A DNA stretch of 64,000 nucleotides from Cryptomeria japonica (taxonomy: Eukaryota; Streptophyta; Pinopsida; Cupressales; Cupressaceae). A program made the position numbers and the translations under genes. Location: contig NC_081411.1 in NCBI RefSeq assembly GCF_030272615.1, positions 208,970,244 to 209,034,243 of the forward strand, written 5' to 3'. Position 1 is the first letter of the stretch. Every line of letters starts with the position of its first letter. Below are positions 48,233-61,789 of this stretch, piece after piece. The notes under the pieces were generated by a model, which was not told the DNA's origin, made no database searches, and worked only from the letters and a program-made list of their open reading frames with translations.

Positions 48233-49507
48233 AAATAAAGTTTGTTATATATATTTATTTTGTTTTAGTTAACATTTGATTAATATATTTTGTTTTATAT
48301 ATTCGTGGTTTAAATAAAGTTTTTAATAAATTTGAGAATTTTGAAAGTGGGAGATGTAAATAGATTTAATTTGGGAATTGAATAATTTATTTTTATTATT
48401 GTAAATTTTAATTGGTAATTTTGTAATTTTCAATTTATAATTATTATTTTTATTGGATTATGGTGATTAGGGGAAATTCGGTTTTAAAATGAAATATCAG
48501 ATTTGAATTTAATATAATATATATGTGGGTATTTATATGAACTAAGAAATTTGGGCTTAGTGATAGAAATTAAATGATTAAATTTGTTTGTTTACAATCA
48601 TAAATTATTTTGTGCAAATGAAGTTTATAATTATGTTTAGTCGATATGATTTTTATTTGAAAAGGATTATTTTGATTTAAGTATTGAATTTAGTTTTCAA
48701 ATGTATTTTAAATACTATTTTGTTTAACTTGGAATTCGAATTTAAATAGTATTTGTGATAGCCAAATTGGCTTTAAGTGAAATGATGTATATTATCTTTA
48801 AATGATGATTTATTTGAATGTATGTTTTCTTAGATTGTCTTCATGCGTTATTCCATAGTGTGATGTTATTTTTATGATAGAGTCAGTCATTGAAAAATTG
48901 CTAGTAGAGGACATTAGTGTTTAATTATATTTTGAGTGAACACTACAATTCCATAATATGGATGAAATTTATAGTACAAGTAGATTTTTTTGAGTGTTTA
49001 CTTGGAATGGTGAAATTTTGGTGTTGATTGGTTTAGTCATTCTCGTGTCATGATGGTATGTTGTTGAATGTAAGTTTATTGTGCAAGTTGATTTGGTTAA
49101 GTTATGGTTGTGGTCATCCTTATCTTATAGTGGTTTTTGGTCTTATTTTGTGGATATACCAGTTGTTCTTTTCACATGTCCATTTGGTTAAATCTTGGTA
49201 GAAGGATTGTTTAATCAAGTTGTTCTTCAGTTTGCCTTTTGAACTCTTTATGTTGGTTGGATTTTATGATTTTCTTTGGGGTTCTTTGGAGGTTGTGTAG
49301 TGTCATAAGGAAGAGTGGTTTTTGAGTGGGGGCCGCATTCATAGAGGCTGCCAGGGTAACCCAGGATGGGACGTCTGTATTATTGGTTATGTTCACCTAA
49401 ATGGCAGGATTGTAAATGATGTGAACCTTATGTATTCTTAACTTATTTAATGATTAGAGGGGTCTTACAGTTGAGCAGACCCAGAGATGTAGCCCACTAG
49501 GGGTGAA

Positions 49508-49518
49508 CTCTGATACCA
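49508..49518 (-). other. Primer binding site of the minus-strand LTR element
   Basis: Minus strand TGGTATCAGAG, 3 bases after the ...AACACCA end of the LTR, complementary to initiator Met tRNA. The leader that follows (TTCACCCCTAGTGGGCTACA...) meets other LTR-like sequence at 49469. Confidence 0.8.
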
Positions 49519-49879
49519 TTTTGGTGTTATGTGATGCTTTTGTTCTTATGTTTCATGTTTAGTGTTACCATGTATGGAGGGAATTTTGATAGAATGTATA
49601 AGTGGATTAGATGAGGTTTATCGTATATACATGTATGCGGTCGTCTCTCAAATGCAATAAATTGGGTCATGAAGGAATGTATTCTGTTAATGTTAATGAA
49701 AATAAGTATGCATGAAAAGACCTCATTAATTATGATGAGATTATAGTGTGTTTTGGAACAAGATGTGTGACATGTGTTTAAGGTAAAATTGAACATAATG
49801 AATGGTTAAAAATTATTGGATAAACTCATCATATTACCTAAACTGTAATTTTAATTGATGAATTCCATGTTGTTATCTA

Positions 49880-50380
49880 CATTTTAATCTTAATAAATGA
49901 ACTTCATCATAATAGCTATAATTGAACTAAAATGGGTGGACTCATTTGGTTATTTACATCTTAGCCTTAATAAATGAACTTCATCTTATTAGCTACATTT
50001 TAACTATATTGGATGAACTCATATGGTTATTTACATTTTAATATTAATAAATGAATTTCATCTTAATAAATGAATTTCATCTTATTGGCTATAGATCAAC
50101 TATAATGGATTAACTCATTTGATTATTTACATTTTAACCTTAATAAATGAGCTTCATCTTAATAGCTATATTTTAACTATAATGGATGAACTGATTTGGT
50201 TATTTACATCTTTACTTTAATAAATGAACTTCATCTTACTAGCTATATATATTAACTATAATGGATGTACTCATTTTGGTTATGTACATTTTAACCTTAA
50301 TATATGATCTTTGTCATATTAGCTATTTTTAAAGTAAAATGGATGGACTCATCAAGCTAACCATATTTTACCCTTAATGG
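49880..50380 (+). repeat. 77-bp minisatellite within the LTR
   Basis: taataaatga or close variants recur at 49891, 49968, 50045, 50141, 50218 and 50298 (steps 77, 77, 96, 77, 80). Each is followed by cttcatc, a tagcta block, ggatgaactcattt and ggttatttacat. The 96 step contains an extra ~19-bp duplication. Confidence 0.9.
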
Positions 50381-50663
50381 ATGAATTTACATGTTGTCTA
50401 TGTTATAACTTCTATGGGTAAATTTCCTCATGTTAGAATCATCTCCAACCATAACAGATGAGCACGTCCTAATTATCTACTAATTTAAATTACATAACAA
50501 ATTATATCCATGTTTTAATTAATATCATGTAATTAAGTTAACTTGCTTAATGGGATCAAATGTCGTGAGTTGAGTTAGGTTTTAAGTTACCTAATCATGT
50601 TGTAAAACTCCTTAGGTTTGTTTAGGCTTCCGCTATGCTATCTAAACATATGATAACTCATCA

Positions 50664-50763
50664 TATCATCATGTTGTGTTTAAAACTCTTTAAAAAAAAA
50701 TATTTGCACTCCATTTGTGTGTTTTAGCTTTATCCCTTCGGGGTTTCCTGGCAAGGCATTACA
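50664..50763 (-). repeat. Right inverted end, counterpart of 34256-34356
   Basis: Outer 100 bp of the LTR, inverse of the left end, followed by TCGTT and the resumption of LINE-A at GGDFNAI. Confidence 0.93.
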
Positions 50764-50768
50764 TCGTT

Positions 50769-53700
50769 GGAGGGGACTTTAATGCTATAAGATGCACAAA
50801 GGATAAAAGAGGAGGTATTACCAGGCTTGGAAGATCTCAACAAGACTTTAATGACTGGATTGAAAGAAATGGTCTCCTTGAGGGGGGCCTCACTGGCTAG
50901 GCAATATTATATCACGTGCATTCATATTGGGGGGTTTAATATCCTAAAAATGAGGGTGCAATATATTGCCTATCCATGAAAATAAGGGGGTTTTTAATTC
51001 TGACTATGAAAAAATACAAGATTTGGTGAAAATAGGGTGGCTTTTAATTTGGGTTATGCATTGGGAGGGGGTTATAAAAAGGGAGTTTAGGGCAATATTT
51101 TTTGAAAATAGGGGGATTCTTTAGTATGCCATGAATGCATGTGCTAGAACTCAGGTTGACTAAGTGAAGCCCCTGTGACCTTTACTTGGAATGATCGGAG
51201 GCTTTGATTCAACAATATAATAGAAAAAATAGATAGATTCTTTTGGTTGGGGGACTTTTCGATCTTTCTTTTTTCCCTAGATTACAAAGCTTTACCCTAC
51301 TCGGGATCTGATCATTATCCGCTCTTACTAAGCTTCCTGGGTGATTCCAATTCATTAAAATCACCTTTCAGATTTGACAATATGTGGATAAAGGACTCGA
51401 ATTTCCTAAATCTTATTGATCAATGGTAGAAATAAGCTAGCTTTGAAGGATCCAGACTTTTTTGTTTTGTGTCCGAATTGAAATATGTTAAAAGGAAGCT
51501 GTTGGAATGGAACACTATCGACTTCAAAAAAAAAATTGAAGCAAAAAAAGAACTAGAATCTTAGCTAGAAGGTTTGAATGAAAGAGTAATTAAGGATGGT
51601 ATGTCAAAAACATAATTTGTTAAGGAAAAGGAATTGCTAGCGAAATATGAGGACATCCTCTCTAAAGAGCAATTTTTTTGGAAACAAAAGTCTAGAGAGG
51701 GCTAGCTCCAAGCTGGTGACACGAATACAAAATGTTTTCACAATTTCACTAGGCTAAGGAGAAATATAAATAGAATCACAAAACTAGAGGATCAGGGGAA
51801 CCAAACCATTAAGGATCCACAAGCTATACGGAAAGAAATCATTCAATTATTTTCTAACTTTGTCAACAATGAAGAAGGCTCTAATTTAAGGGAGTAAAGA
51901 AGGTTTTTTTCAGCGATCTCAAAAATGATCTTAGATGAATAGAAAAGGAACCTTAATAAAAGCATTTCAATAGAGGAAGTGTCCACAACTATAAATTGAC
52001 TTCCCTCTGACAAGGCCCCTAGTCCAAATGGTTTCCCTATCAGCTTCTTCAAAAAGTCCTGCCATATTATAGGGGCAAATCTAGTGGTGGCTCTAGAATC
52101 CTCAGAAAAGTTAGGTAATATCCTCAAAGAAATTAATTACTTTTATAGCCCTAATTCCTAAGAAAGAGAAAGCAGTTAGATTGGGAGACTTTAGACCAAT
52201 CTCTCTTTTTAACACAATCTATAAAATTCCCTCCAAGGTTATGACCAACAAATTGAAACCCCTTGTGTACAACATTATATCTGAAGAGCAAACTAGGTTT
52301 GTTCTAGGGCGTTCAATTTTAGACGAGGTGATTGTTTCTCAAGAGGAAAATCAAACCCTTAAAAGCATAAATAGACCAGGGATGGTATTGAAATTGGATA
52401 TATCTAAAGCTTATGAAAATGTGGACTGGCGATTTTTATGCAAGATTTTGCAAGCCTTTGGCTTCAGTAAGCAATGAATTAACTAGGTCTTTAAATGCAT
52501 TTCTACTCCAAGGTTTTCAATTCTTATTAATGGAAGACCAAAAGGCTTTTTTTCATCCTCTAAGGGGATCCAATATCTCCTTTCCTTTTTATTATAATGG
52601 CAAAAGCCTTAGGAAGAGCCATCAAATATATGTATTCCTGAAAGGAGTTAGAAGGCATCAAGATTACTACAAACTTTGTTGGTACACATCAACAATTTGT
52701 TGATGATAATCATTTTCTAGGAGTAGATAAATCTAGAAATGTAGTACAACTTCAAGGTCTCCTGAATTCTTATGGTAAAGCCTCGGGTCAGATTATCAAT
52801 AGGGAGAAATTAAATATCTATTTCTTCTCTACCCCACTGCCCACATAAAAAAGAGTCTAAAAATCTTAAAAATCAAGAAGCGTACTTTGCCTTGCACTTA
52901 CCTGGGTATTTGTATTGATAGAGGTTTGAGGAACTCAAACCTATGGGATTCTTTGAAGATTAAAATGAAACAAAATGTTAATTCATGGAAAGGTGACTAG
53001 CTTTCATGGGCTGGTAGATTGATAATGCTTCAAGTGGTAATTTCAGCCCTTCCTATTTATCTCATGTTATTCTTAGCTCTTACTATAGGGATGAACTCTT
53101 TTATCATACAGTAAATGAGAAATTTATTGTGGTAGAACGTAGAGGAAAAAAATGGAATTGCATTAATTACTTGGGACAAAATCCATAAGCCTAAGTTTTA
53201 AGGAGGATTGGGAATCTGCAACCAGCAGATCCAAAATCAGGTTTTGGGGGGAAAACTAGTTTGGAATGTTAAAGGGTCCCAAAGAAAGATGGGTAAGATT
53301 GATGCAAACTAAATATATTTAAAATAGAGAGCCTCTAAACTTCTTAAGAGTTAGAAATCCTCCAAAAGGATCTAGAACATGGAATTTTATTCTAAGGTGC
53401 AAGAACTTAGTAGTAGATTATGTCTCTTGGGATGTCCGTGATGGGTCATCATTCTTATTCTGGGAAGACTCCTGGGGGGGATATCCAAGCCTATATAGCT
53501 CAATTTATGTCTAGACCACAAGAGATTGGCTAAGACAAAATTGGGGAATTTATGTAAGGGACTATGTAGATATTTCAAGGGAGAACTCATTATTTGGATG
53601 GTACTTGAAGAAATTGGAAGTTTTCCCCCTCCCCTCCAATGAAATAGATTAGCTTTGAGAAAATAAAAGACAGACAACTGGTTATCAGAGATAGAGAAGA

Positions 53701-54450
53701 CTCTTATATGGACCCCTTCAAAATCTAGTCAATACAATGCTAAGGAAGGATATAACCTTCTTGCCAACGAAGTTGCCCCCAATGATCTAGGGATTTCCCA
53801 AAAATTCTTTTGAAGTAGTAACGTCATTCCTAAAGATGGCATTTTTGCATGGTTAGCAACGAAAAAGAAAATCCTCACAGTGGCGAAAATCAGGGACATG
53901 GGGTTTGAGGGTCCTTCTAGATGCATACTTTGCAAAGCCCAGGAGGAATTAGTGGATTGTCTTCTTCTAAATTGCCCCTTTGTAGTCAAGTGTTGGCGAT
54001 GGGTGTGTGCTAAACTTTGTTGGATTATGACTCTACCCAATGATATAGTCTAACTTTTTCAAGGGTGGCCAATAAGACCTAAAGATTGTATTCTAAGTTC
54101 TCTATAGGAAATCACTCCCTCTTGTCTTATATGGGAAATTTGGAAAGAGCAGAATAGGAGACTCTTTGACAACAAAGCAAGGAAATTAGAATCAGTCATT
54201 TCCTCATTTGAAGCTTCAATTGTTGAGAATATTAATTGCAAACTAGTCCTCAATCCTAATTTGAAGAAATAATTCACTGACTGGGATGACAAAGTGAGGC
54301 TTAGATGGAATGACATAAAAATCCCTCCATTTATAGGCAAAAAGAACTTTGATAGAGAAAGTGAAGTTTGGATCCCTCCCAAGGTTGGTTGGCTAAAACT
54401 CAATTTTGATGGGGCTTTTGTGGTTTCTAACCATCAAGGCAACATTGCTC
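50769..54450 (+). pseudogene. LINE-A ORF2: endonuclease, RT, zf-RVT, RNase H start
   Basis: It resumes at GGDFNAIRCTKDKRGG. After a small insert (50910-51146) the endonuclease continues with TFTWNDRRL and YSGSDHYPLL. The linker (ILSKEQFFWKQKS), the entry (DKAPSPNGFP) and the RT (DFRPISLFNTIYK, LKLDISKAYENVDW, then QQFVDDNHF in another frame near 52695) follow. The zf-RVT (CILCKAQEELVDCLLLNCP, about 53920-53980) and the first RNase H motif (LNFDGAF, 54400) end it. Stops and frameshifts occur throughout. It is a dead copy of the same LINE lineage as LINE-B. Confidence 0.9.
50910..51146. mobile_element. Small insert with inverted ends inside LINE-A (MITE-like)
   Basis: It interrupts the endonuclease between NGLLE and VTFTWNDRR. 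tatcacgtgcattcat (50910-50925) and atgaatgcatgtgcta (51131-51146) are imperfect inverses. The interior repeats a motif of the form aaaataggggg.ttttaat about five times. The target duplication is not resolved. Confidence 0.5.
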
Positions 54451-55510
54451 AATAGTTAGTAGAATTATGAATGCTCTTTCAATTATGTGGGCTCTAGATA
54501 TATATGATTATGAATTTAATAATTCAAACAAAGAGCCATACTAGTATTTGGGTTTCTTTCCACCAAGGCGGTATTGCTCAATTTCTAGCGGAATCATGTG
54601 TGCTCTATCTTTCTGAGAGGGAGTTTGATTGCCAAACCTGAATTGAATATTATTCAAGAAAATATTTCTAATGATTGATTGTTGCATTTTAAAGTCTTGC
54701 TTTCTCTTTCTCATCAATGCCTCTTTGTAGATCGAAATACTTGGTATGAACATTTCCTGTGAACTCAAAGTTCATGTCTAGAAATTATTGGGTATGTATT
54801 AATGACAACCATAAGTTCAACTCATTTTATTGGTTCCATGTGTCTTCCTTTTCAAAGGATATTCAAATTTTAAAATTTGAATGAATTGTTTCATTAAGGA
54901 CTTTCAATGATAGGCAACATCATTAAAATACTACCAACTTGCCTTTGCATGGGATTAGCCTTAGAGGCTCAGTTGCATACTAATGTCACTTCCTCACCTA
55001 TTCATATCTTCTTTGATTGATGATTCTTGCTAATTCTAATGATAAATCTACTAAAAGTTTTTAGAGGAAATTTGGCAAAAATGATGGAATTCGTTTCAAA
55101 TTGAATGGTACTTATTGTAAGATAATATTAAATGGTCTAGAAATGATGCTATTCAAGGTGACTTGATGATATCTTTGCAATCTAACAAATATTTTTGAAA
55201 TCCAGAAAGATCATCGATTTTATTGTTTGGAGAGCTTTGGCTGACGTCGTGGTATGAAACCAAGGATTTTTATAAACTAAATTTTGGGAGAATATATCAA
55301 CACTGCTCTTTTCCCCATTTCTTAATTATTCAAAGGCATGTTTCATAAAGATGGTTGGTTGGAGAGAGGTTTCCAGATGCAGTCATTAATGAGAGGTGTC
55401 CTTGTCAATGGCACTATTTTTGATCTCAACTTTAATAATGTTACTTGCACTTGTTTAAGCTGTGTTTTCCCAATCTTGGTTACTAGTTTTAGTTTGTGGG
55501 AGAGAGAATA

Positions 55511-56179
55511 ATGGTGGACCCTTTTGGCTTTATAGTGAGGGCATTTCTAGACCCTGTCTCTTGTTTTGGAGTTGATACTCCAATCTCTCTAGCTTTCTCG
55601 ACCTGCCAATTTTTCTTCAAAGAATTTTTTGACCAAAGGCTTAAAAGACTTCTCCACAATTCTAAACCGGTTCTAATCTTGTTGGTCAAATTAATTTTGG
55701 GCTAGGGTCATTTGGAAAAAAATGAATATCCAATGGATAACTCTCATATCTCTTCAAGATTTGTGGCATGACTACTTGACAATCATGTCCCAAAGGCAGA
55801 GGTGAAGGCATTGGCCTCTTATTTTTTTGAAGAAGTATTGGTTGGTTTGGAAACAATCCTCAAATATGCTCTTCATTAAATTGGTCTTCCACAACCTAGG
55901 GATATGGCCCTTCTCTCAGAGTTGGGAGAAACTATTAATTTATATCATTTCCTCCTTGACCTTAAAGACCCCACTCTCATGCGACATAGGGCCTATGTAG
56001 CAATGGCATCTAGGTACCTCAAATGGAAGTTTTTTTAGGATGATCTTAAAAATCAAGACTAAGAGGATGAATTTAGAGACTTCGCCATCATAAATGGCAT
56101 CCTCAAAACAAAAGAAGAGTGCGATTGTCTGCTTGCAAGTGGAGATGAACAAGATAAACCACAAGGGAGCCATGGTTGA
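55511..56179 (+). pseudogene. LINE-A ORF3, decayed homolog of LINE-B ORF3
   Basis: One reading frame (MVDPFGFIV... to GSHG) stays in register for ~670 nt and is broken only by stop codons (five), with no frameshift. This is the pattern of a formerly coding gene. From VDTPISL it aligns colinearly with LINE-B ORF3 (RLK, ILG, FVA, VKAL, VLVGLE, PQPR). It extends further at the C-terminus (MRHRAYVAMASRYLKWK, EFRDFAIINGILKTKEEC). It lies about 1.06 kb after the RNase H start and before the poly(A) at 56573, the same place as in LINE-B. Its function is unknown. The preceding 54450-55510 is degenerate LINE sequence. Confidence 0.7.
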
Positions 56180-56582
56180 AATTGATCTAGTGCTCAAGGA
56201 AGAGGAAGGGATCGACTGTGAGGTTGTGGATGTGGTCTAACAAGAGGTCAACTCCGCTCCAATCAGGGCCCTCTTGCCTAGGGTTGGAGCTAGAGAAATG
56301 AAGCTTAAAACTTTCAAATTTTCTCTATTGTTTTGATACTAATTTTAGTTTTAAAATGTATGTATGAATTAATGTGAATTTGTCGAGACAAGAGACCTAC
56401 TAGAAAGTTTTGATTCAGTGACCATAAGGATTGATTTTTGGTTGAATATTTACTTTTGAATTATCAATTTTAAAGAAAGACTGTTAATGGTAGATTGAAA
56501 GTTTGCCATTACTTTTGTAATCTTGTTCACTTTCTATATAATATCAAACCTAAGGCTATGTCGTTTACTAACAAAAAAAAAT

Positions 56583-59500
56583 AGTAATAAGTGAATAATA
56601 TAATATTTATGGCTTGAGATATCAAGATCTCCTACTTGCCATCACCTCATGCTCACCCACCTAGTGCAATAAACACACACACACAAAAGAATAGACCACA
56701 ATAATAAAAGGCCAAAAGTTGATTTGATGTAATATACAATTCTATCTAGAGGGGCCTATGGCTTATGTAAGAGATTTGTCTCCCCTAACCAAATCATTTT
56801 GAAACTATTAAGACAATTTCTAACAAAACAACATTGCATTGTAAATAATAATAACAAAGTTTTTGTATTATTTAAACACCATGCTCTCGTTTGTAGATTT
56901 AATCATTTTTTGTCTTTCCTTCTTGATTTGAACAAATGGGCTTTGGAGACCCCTAAGTGAGGGTAGGATTGAACTCTATGACCTTGCTAGGTGTTTTTTG
57001 GTGTTGATGAGAGTATGCATGTGTTGGATGGTGGTGGGGAAAGCATTCCCTCTCTCTTGAACCCCAGTCTCTTTCCATCAACCCACGTACAAAATCCTTA
57101 ACTATTTTTCTTATTTTTATCATACTTACCAATGTCCTTCTCTAGTTTTTGGAAGTGTCTTATTTTAATCTATGACAATGATCTTGGTCATTTTCTATAG
57201 GAAGATGGTACGACAGTAATATTGTCATATTACTTAATACTCACATTCTCATGGATGTTGACACCTCTAAGGATCTAATAAGGGATATTCTTTTACTTGT
57301 TGGGAATAGATTATAGAATCAAACACTCGACTATGAGGATATTCCCATTCATTAGAGGAGATGATTTTTTGTAAGACACCTAGCTTCAACCTGCCCTAGC
57401 TTTCACTCCAAGAAAGGTGAGGTAACATGATTGAAAAAGTCCCATTGTGAGCTTTTAATTGCTAGGAATTGTATTGGTTTTGAGTTATTGGAGGAGGATT
57501 TGGCCTTAGGGGTCACCTTACCTTTCAAGACTATTTGAGGATTCATCTTGTATGGGCCCTTTGGCCATTCCAACTTCAGATTCTATGATGCCAAGGGTTA
57601 AATCTAGGAGCCATATGTTGTTGAATGAGTCACTAAAGTTGATAGCTCTTGTCTCATTGTATTTGGGAATAACAAAGGAAATCCCTCCTCTCTCCCCTTG
57701 ATCTAAGTCTTTGGAGGATGATAGTTTATGGAAGATAGTCCATATAAGGAAACATGATAATCCTAAATGCAATCATACATCTCAAACCTAGGTTTTGATT
57801 TCTTAGATCATTAAGAAGTCTATAGGCATTGCAAAGTTGGCTATCCTTGTTTTATTTTTTATCACCATAGGTTCAAATGTATATGTGTTGTTGGTTGCAT
57901 TTGTTATGTAATGGCTTAGCTCTTGTTATACATTAGCATTTATTTTTGGTTGTTCTTCAATTGTGTGTTGATGTCTCTTATTGTAAAGTGTTTTGAGGCC
58001 CGTTCAAAACATTTTTCCCACTAATTAAAGAAGCATTATAACACACATGGATACATGTGAACACATAACCTTAATATAAAGAAAAAAACACCACTATACA
58101 AAAATGAATAATATTAATGATGCAAAATTTTTCATTGACCACTTTTTTTTTAAGCTCTTACTAGTAAACGGTCAATGACTTTTATCATTCACGAGATGAA
58201 TGATTAAAGTATTTAAGATAGAGATTTTGATATTTAAATTTATAGCCACCTATCTAGGACCAAAAATGATGAAGAATATAAGTTTAAAAAAATTGGGATT
58301 AATAAGTTTTGTAGAAAGTTTTATGATACCAAAAGGATTCTTCATGGATGTCTTCTCTTACAAGAAAAATGAAACCAAATAAATACATTTTAAATATTTC
58401 TTTCTTCAATGAATATATGTGAATTTTTTTATTAAGCAATAATATCTTTCTTTCTTTCTTAGGGAGGATCTACCTAGTACAATTCTAGTATGGGTCCATG
58501 TTCCATAGTTTCCTAGTGAATATTGGCATAGAATGTCATGCCTAGAATTACTCAAGGTAAAAACACAACTAATTTTTTTTTTAACCAATATTGTAAGTCT
58601 ATGTTAGTTTCACAAACCATGTTCATCATGGTTGTATTATACACATATTGAGTGCCATTGCTTGTGCAACATATTCCTTGAGAGGGGGGTGTGGGGAGGA
58701 AGATTGAGCACATATGAAATTCATTGCACACACCATAAGATGATTGGTTAGGATTTAATTAAGGTTAAATGGAGTACCTTGGTTCCTTGCTAGATGGATT
58801 AAATCACACACAGTAAGGTTTTACTTCTAGGATTAAAAGTGTTAAACACTCAAGAGTTGATTGGCATTCTCTAGGTTTAATATGTTTCTTAGTGTGTGTG
58901 GTTTAAGGATGACCGTTCCTTGCATAGGATTTAATAATTTACCACAAATGACACTATATCCCTAAATTTAATTATAATATTAAACAAATTTGAAGTGAGA
59001 ATCATGATTACTATGGTTCAGGGGTTAATGTTTATTGCATATCATTCTTGCATTGTTACGATGCTTTTTCCCTATAAATGATGTAAAAAGTAAAGTAAGA
59101 TTCAAAGGATGGATATGAATGATAAATGCAATTTGATATTATTTTGTAAATGATGAGTGACAATTGTAGCCACCTTTTGATTAATTTATAAATTGTGAAA
59201 ACAAAAAATTATTGGGAGGGAGAGCGAGAAAGGAAAAAAATTGATTAAAGTATTTTAGAGCATGATATTTTGGGTTAGCATGCTATGAGCATTGGAGAAG
59301 AGGGCAAATAGAGTATGTCCAACTTTGTGATTGGTTAATGATAACATCCTTAACATTTTGGCATTAATTTATTTCTAGAGTTAACATCAACATAGTTGTT
59401 GATTTGAGTAGTATTCTACTTAATATAATTATTCTAACTAAAATCATTAGTAATATCTTCAACAATAGTATGATTAACATTAGTGCTCACATCGCTATTA

Positions 59501-61232
59501 AAACAATATCCAAGATAACAATAATATTGATGGGTATTGCTTCCAACACTCCCAAAGGGGGTGGCTACGTTAGGAGATTAAGAATGGAACTATATTCCCT
59601 TAGATGGGGATCATTATTCACACACACACACATACACACATGTGGCCAGAATCAATTTTAATTATTTTAAATGATATAAAGTTTCTTTTTGTTAATAATA
59701 ATAGTTATATTAAAATAAATTTAACCCTTAATAGTAATATTATGATTATTCTTATTAATTTATATTGTTATTGATACCATATTTAGTTAGTATTCTATTA
59801 TTTTTTAAATTTGGGGTGTCCTCATGACTTGAATTTGGGGCAAACTAATCCCCAAGGAATGTAGCACAACCTTACCAACCTTAGTATGCTATTGTTACCA
59901 TAGAAAATAATATCTTTCTTTAATAATAAAGATACCTTAAATATTAATATTATTATTATATTCATAAAGCTATGGTAATATTGTTATTAATATTAATGTT
60001 AATGCTGCTATAAATAACATTTGAGTTAGTTAATATTATTTCTAATATTCATATTAATATTAGTAATTACTATTATTTATATTAATAAAGCTAACATGGA
60101 TTATTAAGCCAATATTCAGGGGATTGTCGTGGCTATAATGGAAGGATTCATAAAGCTATATGTAACACCCTACCTCACACGTAGCTAATATGATCCTAAA
60201 TTTTTAAATGATTTTCTTAAATAGATGGTTATATATATTGGGGGATTATAGATAAGATGGTTTTATGGTAATATGCTTTGTATCATCTAGTAAACTTGTT
60301 GAAAAGATGATGAAAAATAATATGACTTATTATTGAGGCCTAATTATGCTTGTGAATATGCTGGCTATGTGTAGAAAGGTAATGAGGACTATGAGAAAAA
60401 GGATAAGTTCTAGTAATGCATCCCATCCCTATCCTCATGGAACTAGTTTACCTTTCATAGAATAATACATTGGGTGCCAAATCCCCATAATTATTGTCAA
60501 TGCAAATCATTGTTAGTTTTCAATTGAGTTTGCATGATTATTTTAATATTGCGACAAAAAAAAGAGTTATGTTTTCATAGAAAAAATTTGTGGGCATGCA
60601 ACTATAGTTAATTCATTATGCCCACAAATACAATTAGTAGTGCATAGGTGACACTCCAACTTGCACCCATGAATGATGACTTACTAACTCTATACACATC
60701 GTTTAAACTACTTTTTGATTAACACTATATAAATAATTTAATATACTTTTACATTATGTAAACTATAAGATATAAAATCAGTAAAGTAGTAAGTTTAGTA
60801 CTATTATTTCCCTTCCTTCGCCTCACATAGCAACCAAACTCTATGATATAATAATCCTTAACAACATAGTTCAATGGAAGACATAACAAGCAAAGAGGGG
60901 GGAAACAACTCATTTTCTATTGGCTTCCTAGTCTAGCTCCTTTCCTCTTGAAACATAGAATGACTCAAATAGAGAACACCAGAAGATTTAAATATATCTG
61001 GTTCCAATTCCTATGATAATTAATCAATTTTATTTTGAGGATAAAATAATTTGAACTTAAATTTCATTACATATAACATATAAGCATGTTCAATGATAAA
61101 TCTTATATTAAGGGACTATAGGATAACATATAAGAATGTTCAATGATAAATCTTATATTAGACATAATTTATTTAAGAAAAGTTAGTTTTCATTGATGCC
61201 ATTTCCTCATTAGAATTGAAATTTGGTTTCAT

Positions 61233-61234
<2 letters not shown>
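56583..61234. other. AT-rich DNA with no recognisable gene or element
   Basis: Open frames here are short and AT-driven. Small features: a (CA)n tract at 59619-59640 and a ~58-bp direct repeat of aggataacatataagcatgt type around 61070-61160 (caatgataaatcttatatta occurs twice). Nothing else is supported. Confidence 0.6.
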
Positions 61235-61510
<276 letters not shown>

Positions 61511-61789
61511 TTCTATCAAACCCTAAATCTTTTTTGTCATCTTTCAAAATAAATAAATAAGTAATTTAAAAAAATTAATTTATCACTAATACACCAATAA
61601 AAATGATTTTACAATATTAATGCTATTAAAGGGATTAAGATTATAATATTTAAGATATAATGATAATCTTGATTTGTCTACTTTAAATTTTCCTAATCTA
61701 GAAAATGAATCATTTAGGGAATTTTTAATTTTTAATTTCATAGTCATATAGTTAGACATAAACATTATAACCTTCTTCTATTTTCTAAT

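Larger units (their letters stand above)
35944..49469 (+). mobile_element. Probable LTR (about 3.4 kb) preceded by a polypurine tract, split by LINE-B
   Basis: taggggggaggA (35931-35943) is a classic polypurine tract followed by TGTAGTGCCCC, a typical 3' LTR start. The sequence runs to 38071, resumes after LINE-B at 48233, and can be closed at GGGGTCTTACA (49469), where the leader of the minus-strand LTR begins. 48600-49380 is an inverted relative of 33060-33900. No partner LTR or 5-bp target duplication was confirmed, so it may be a partial element. A (TA)n-TGTA microsatellite is at 36163-36194. Confidence 0.45.
34256..50763. mobile_element. 16.5 kb composite LTR-type insertion with inverted ends
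   Basis: It interrupts LINE-A exactly between codons for HLFI and GGDFNAI. It is flanked by TCATT (34251-34255) and TCGTT (50764-50768), a 5-bp target duplication with one mismatch. It starts TGTAATGCC and ends GGCATTACA, but its ends are ~100-bp inverted copies (34256-34356 and 50664-50763), not direct LTRs. The right end belongs to a full 1.24 kb minus-strand LTR with a primer site; the left end is only the first 101 bp of the same LTR in plus orientation. The interior has no gag or pol of its own and hosts LINE-B. Confidence 0.75.
49522..50763 (-). repeat. 1.24 kb LTR (5' LTR of a minus-strand element)
   Basis: On the minus strand it starts TGTAATGCCTTGCC at 50763 and ends ATAACACCA at 49522, followed by the primer site. 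No direct partner LTR is found in the window; the only other copy is the 101-bp inverted piece at 34256-34356. It contains a 77-bp minisatellite. Confidence 0.8.
34015..56582 (+). mobile_element. LINE-A, old 5'-truncated LINE split by a 16.5 kb insertion
   Basis: Plus-strand pieces 34015-34255 and 50769-56582 join into one LINE: endonuclease, RT, zf-RVT, RNase H start, then a third reading frame. A 3' end ...ctatgtcgtttactaac precedes A9 at 56573-56581, similar to LINE-B's 3' end. ORF1 and the start of ORF2 are missing at the (TG)n boundary. Many stops and frameshifts mark it as much older than LINE-B. I found no target duplication. Confidence 0.85.

Noticed and set aside
35944-49469. Treating this as a complete LTR retrotransposon
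   Set aside because: Only one LTR start with a polypurine tract is seen; there is no partner LTR, no primer site in the right orientation and no matching 5-bp flanks (GAGGA versus GTTGA).
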